From CATOSP01 sp965204715 (GTDB lineage Bacteria > Chloroflexota > Dehalococcoidia > Lucifugimonadales > UBA3495): 64,000 bases of DNA. The position numbers and the translations under genes were made by a program. Under the pieces are notes generated by a model. That model saw nothing but the letters and a program-made list of their open reading frames with translations, ran no database searches and was not told the DNA's origin. Within the stretch, counting starts at the first letter, position 1. Each line of letters opens with the position of its first letter. The stretch spans positions 1,984,001-2,048,000 of the forward strand of contig OZ242009.1 of NCBI GenBank assembly GCA_965204715.1, in the 5' to 3' direction. Shown in pieces: positions 62,176 to 64,000 of this stretch.

Positions 62176-63192
62176 TCATTGCCGACTTTGCACGCCGAGA
62201 CCCACACGCTCGAGAGCGTCCGCCGTAACCCTTAATAGCGCGGTGTTCTCCGGTTCCACAAGATGTCTGGACGACCTGGCGTTCTGAATGTCGAATAGAT
62301 ACCGGAGAGCAGTGAAGGCATCTTGCGTCTTCTTGAGGAACACGCGGAGATTCCAGGGTGGCCTCTGCACCCGTATGGTCTCCAGTCTATTCTCGAACTC
62401 CTCCTCAATGGACCTCTGCACATCGAGCGGAAGGAGGTCAAACAGAACCAGCAGTTTGTGTGTTCTGTACTCGCGCTCGATAGACCCAGACTTCTGCACC
62501 AGTAGGTACTTTATGAAGTATTCGATTGCCAACGGAAGGAATATCAAGGATGAATATATGACTTCAGGGTTCTGTCTGGACATTGCCAATTCATATAGCA
62601 GTCGATGAGACGAAAGGGCACTAGTGGCCATGAATAGCACGAACTCCGGACGTGTAATGGATCGGATTTCGGCCTCTTGAGCAAGGCGGATTTGCTCTTC
62701 TCTGAAAGCCTTCTCTTGCGGATCCTCCTCTACGAAGCTGATTGTTCCGGGCGCAATCTTCTGCTGGACGACCACGCCTTCGACCGACACCGTCTCCGTC
62801 GTCATCACTTCGATGGGAGGATGCGGAGTCCTGATCGGAGATGGACTCTTATGCAGTAACCCAGTACCGTGCAGTATAAGGTCTTCATCACCCGTCTCGA
62901 TGCGACGCCATACAATTTCGGCTTGACCTGAGCACCAAGGTCCGTCGAATGCTTTGCTTCTTATTCGGTATCTCACATGGGCTTTCTTGTGATTCAACGG
63001 CTGTAGCGCGACCGATGTGTCGTCGTTGCGAGCCAAGTCGACGTATACGACCCACTGGGCCCTATCTTCTTCGTAGAAGAACTGCTCGATATGCTGAGAT
63101 ATATCGTGCCCGTCTACGACTAACTCGACTTGGGCCTCCGCCGCATCTGGAGGGGATTGTCCTCCAACACCAGACTCCATGTTTACCGACAT
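62176..63192 (-). CDS. Large hypothetical protein with C-terminal HEPN-like helical domain
   Basis: 338 residues. The first 150 are beta-rich (VELVVDGHDISQHIEQFF, QWVVYVDLARNDDTSV), possibly a recognition domain. From residue 200 the helices LPLAIEYFIKYLLVQKSG and REYRTHKLLVLFDLLP recall HEPN-like proteins: Ser/Arg-Glu-x-x-His (REYRTH) resembles the Rx4-6H RNase motif. Less GC-rich than the metabolic genes. It closes an operon with a retropepsin and a DUF5678-like gene. No function is established. Confidence 0.6.
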   Translation of the reverse strand: MSVNMESGVGGQSPPDAAEAQVELVVDGHDISQHIEQFFYEEDRAQWVVYVDLARNDDTSVALQPLNHKKAHVRYRIRSKAFDGPWCSGQAEIVWRRIETGDEDLILHGTGLLHKSPSPIRTPHPPIEVMTTETVSVEGVVVQQKIAPGTISFVEEDPQEKAFREEQIRLAQEAEIRSITRPEFVLFMATSALSSHRLLYELAMSRQNPEVIYSSLIFLPLAIEYFIKYLLVQKSGSIEREYRTHKLLVLFDLLPLDVQRSIEEEFENRLETIRVQRPPWNLRVFLKKTQDAFTALRYLFDIQNARSSRHLVEPENTALLRVTADALERVGLGVQSRQ

Positions 63193-63216
63193 CGGACCCT
63201 ACGGGGCGTAGTTTTG

Positions 63217-63699
63217 TTAATCGTCATCTTCTTCCCAACCCACGAAATCTACGCCACCCTCGGAGGGGAATCGATAAGTGAACAAGGTTTTGTCGTCTTT
63301 GTTGGTGACTGCAAAGTCTCCCTTGTTGATAATGTCCATGCCGATGAGAACGTCCGCCCCAAGAAAATCACCCTCTGTGACCACCACCGAAGGAAACAAC
63401 ACAATCCCGTGGAGAAGGATGTTCACTACATAAGTGTTTGCTCGGTGGGCACCGTTGACCCCCTGAACTCTGGTCTGTCCCGTCGGCGTTAGACCACACT
63501 CACGAACCACGCGGTCCGTTATAACGCTGTTGGTTGCGCCGGTATCCCAAAGAGCTTGGAACGGAACTAGATCGGATATGTCGCCTTCTGGCTCAGCAAA
63601 CTCTCCGACCGCGCAGTCACTAACCAACTCATTCACCAATTCGTCTGAGTGGATCCGAAACGCAGCACCATCCGCCCCAAAACTGATTATTGGGTCCAT
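63217..63699 (-). CDS. Retropepsin-like aspartic protease
   Basis: 160 residues: the active-site loop is WDTGATNSVITD, a flap region is GVNGAHRANTYVV, and the hydrophobic-hydrophobic-Gly motif is VLIGMDIINKGDFAV. It probably forms a dimer like retropepsins. It starts 3 bases after the DUF5678-like stop. Family relative of the gene at 45911, with different neighbours. Confidence 0.87.
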   Translation of the reverse strand: MDPIISFGADGAAFRIHSDELVNELVSDCAVGEFAEPEGDISDLVPFQALWDTGATNSVITDRVVRECGLTPTGQTRVQGVNGAHRANTYVVNILLHGIVLFPSVVVTEGDFLGADVLIGMDIINKGDFAVTNKDDKTLFTYRFPSEGGVDFVGWEEDDD

Positions 63700-63702
63700 C
63701 GG

Positions 63703-63957
63703 CTACCCCCTGACCCGGGAACGGAATGTCTGAGTGTAGGCTTTTTCCCCGGGGCTAACGCGCTGCACTAGGAAAGTCCCCACTTCGTGCTCTTTCCGGG
63801 CCTCGACCACAGCTTCCGCTTCGGAGTCGTAGACCCCGATTACCTCACCATTCTTGATGGCCACCACACGACCGTCGTATTGCTTGACTATCTCCTCCTG
63901 GTGATCCAAGTAATATTGGAATTCTCTGTCCAAGAGGTTGGCGTCTCGCTTGCTCAT
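63703..63957 (-). CDS. DUF5678-like protein
   Basis: 84 residues: LLDREFQYYLDHQEEIVKQY, DGRVVAIKNGEVIGVYDS, EAEAVVEARKEHEVGTFLVQ. The pattern (helix, two strands, helix, strand) is that of DUF5678 proteins, which often precede retropepsin-like genes. It may be the protease's substrate, inhibitor or partner; this is inference from the gene order. GGAGGG precedes ATG 63957. Confidence 0.75.
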   Translation of the reverse strand: MSKRDANLLDREFQYYLDHQEEIVKQYDGRVVAIKNGEVIGVYDSEAEAVVEARKEHEVGTFLVQRVSPGEKAYTQTFRSRVRG

Positions 63958-64000
63958 TGCTTCCCTCCTAGCTTACAACCACGGAAACACCATCGTTTAT

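Overview
The window is GC-rich bacterial chromosome, densely coded on both strands. The mix of genes points to an uncultivated Chloroflexota of the Dehalococcoidia/SAR202 type: two LLM-class flavin/F420-type oxidoreductases, two amidases, five VOC-family proteins, a BKACE (DUF849) enzyme, a divergent thiolase, a P450, a GMC oxidoreductase, a T-box leader on trp genes and ISKra4/IS630 elements. This assignment is inference from content; there is no rRNA or other marker gene in the window.

Layout. 0-6 kb: a truncated thiolase, Uma2-type nuclease, phosphoesterase and CMD protein, then a probable selenoprotein of the UGSC family. Its in-frame UGA at 3133-3135 is followed by a SECIS-like hairpin. 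A conserved partner gene and zwf come next. 6-10 kb: a DUF1800/DUF1501/beta-propeller operon behind a promoter with an operator-like palindrome. 10-16 kb: a degenerate M28-like protein, an MqnA-like protein, NudC with a coupled 35-residue membrane protein, CrcB, and an enoyl-CoA hydratase relative. 16-28 kb: a complete IS630 element (TA duplication), an amidase with a small companion, VapBC, Na+-decarboxylase beta/gamma subunits, a CopA copper ATPase cluster, and a complete ISKra4-type element with a 9-bp target duplication. 28-33 kb: metabolic singletons (Gfo/Idh, MoaD-like, BKACE, class V aminotransferase, an SDR lacking the catalytic Tyr/Lys).

33-41 kb is a tryptophan operon under a Trp-specific T-box: trpE, a VOC gene, trpG, a HicB-like gene, trpD, a DUF4258 relic with DUF2283, trpC, trpF, trpB. 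It contains toxin-antitoxin-like insertions, and no trpA is present. 41-50 kb: P450, VOC, SRAP, HAD, retropepsin, and a large DNA methyltransferase with an N-terminal nuclease-like patch and a more AT-rich C-terminal half. 50-61 kb: small membrane and coiled-coil proteins, a hydrolase, DapA-like, MFS, GMC, a BNR-type propeller, two LLM oxidoreductases, a second amidase and a TPR protein. 61-64 kb ends in an accessory operon (DUF5678-like, retropepsin-like protease, HEPN-like protein).

The strongest unusual signal is the UGSC selenoprotein with its SECIS-like hairpin and partner gene. Also notable are the T-box trp operon invaded by TA-like genes, promoters placed for leaderless transcripts, and a dispersed repeat that supplies the C-terminus of the methyltransferase. 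No CRISPR array, tRNA or rRNA gene was recognised.
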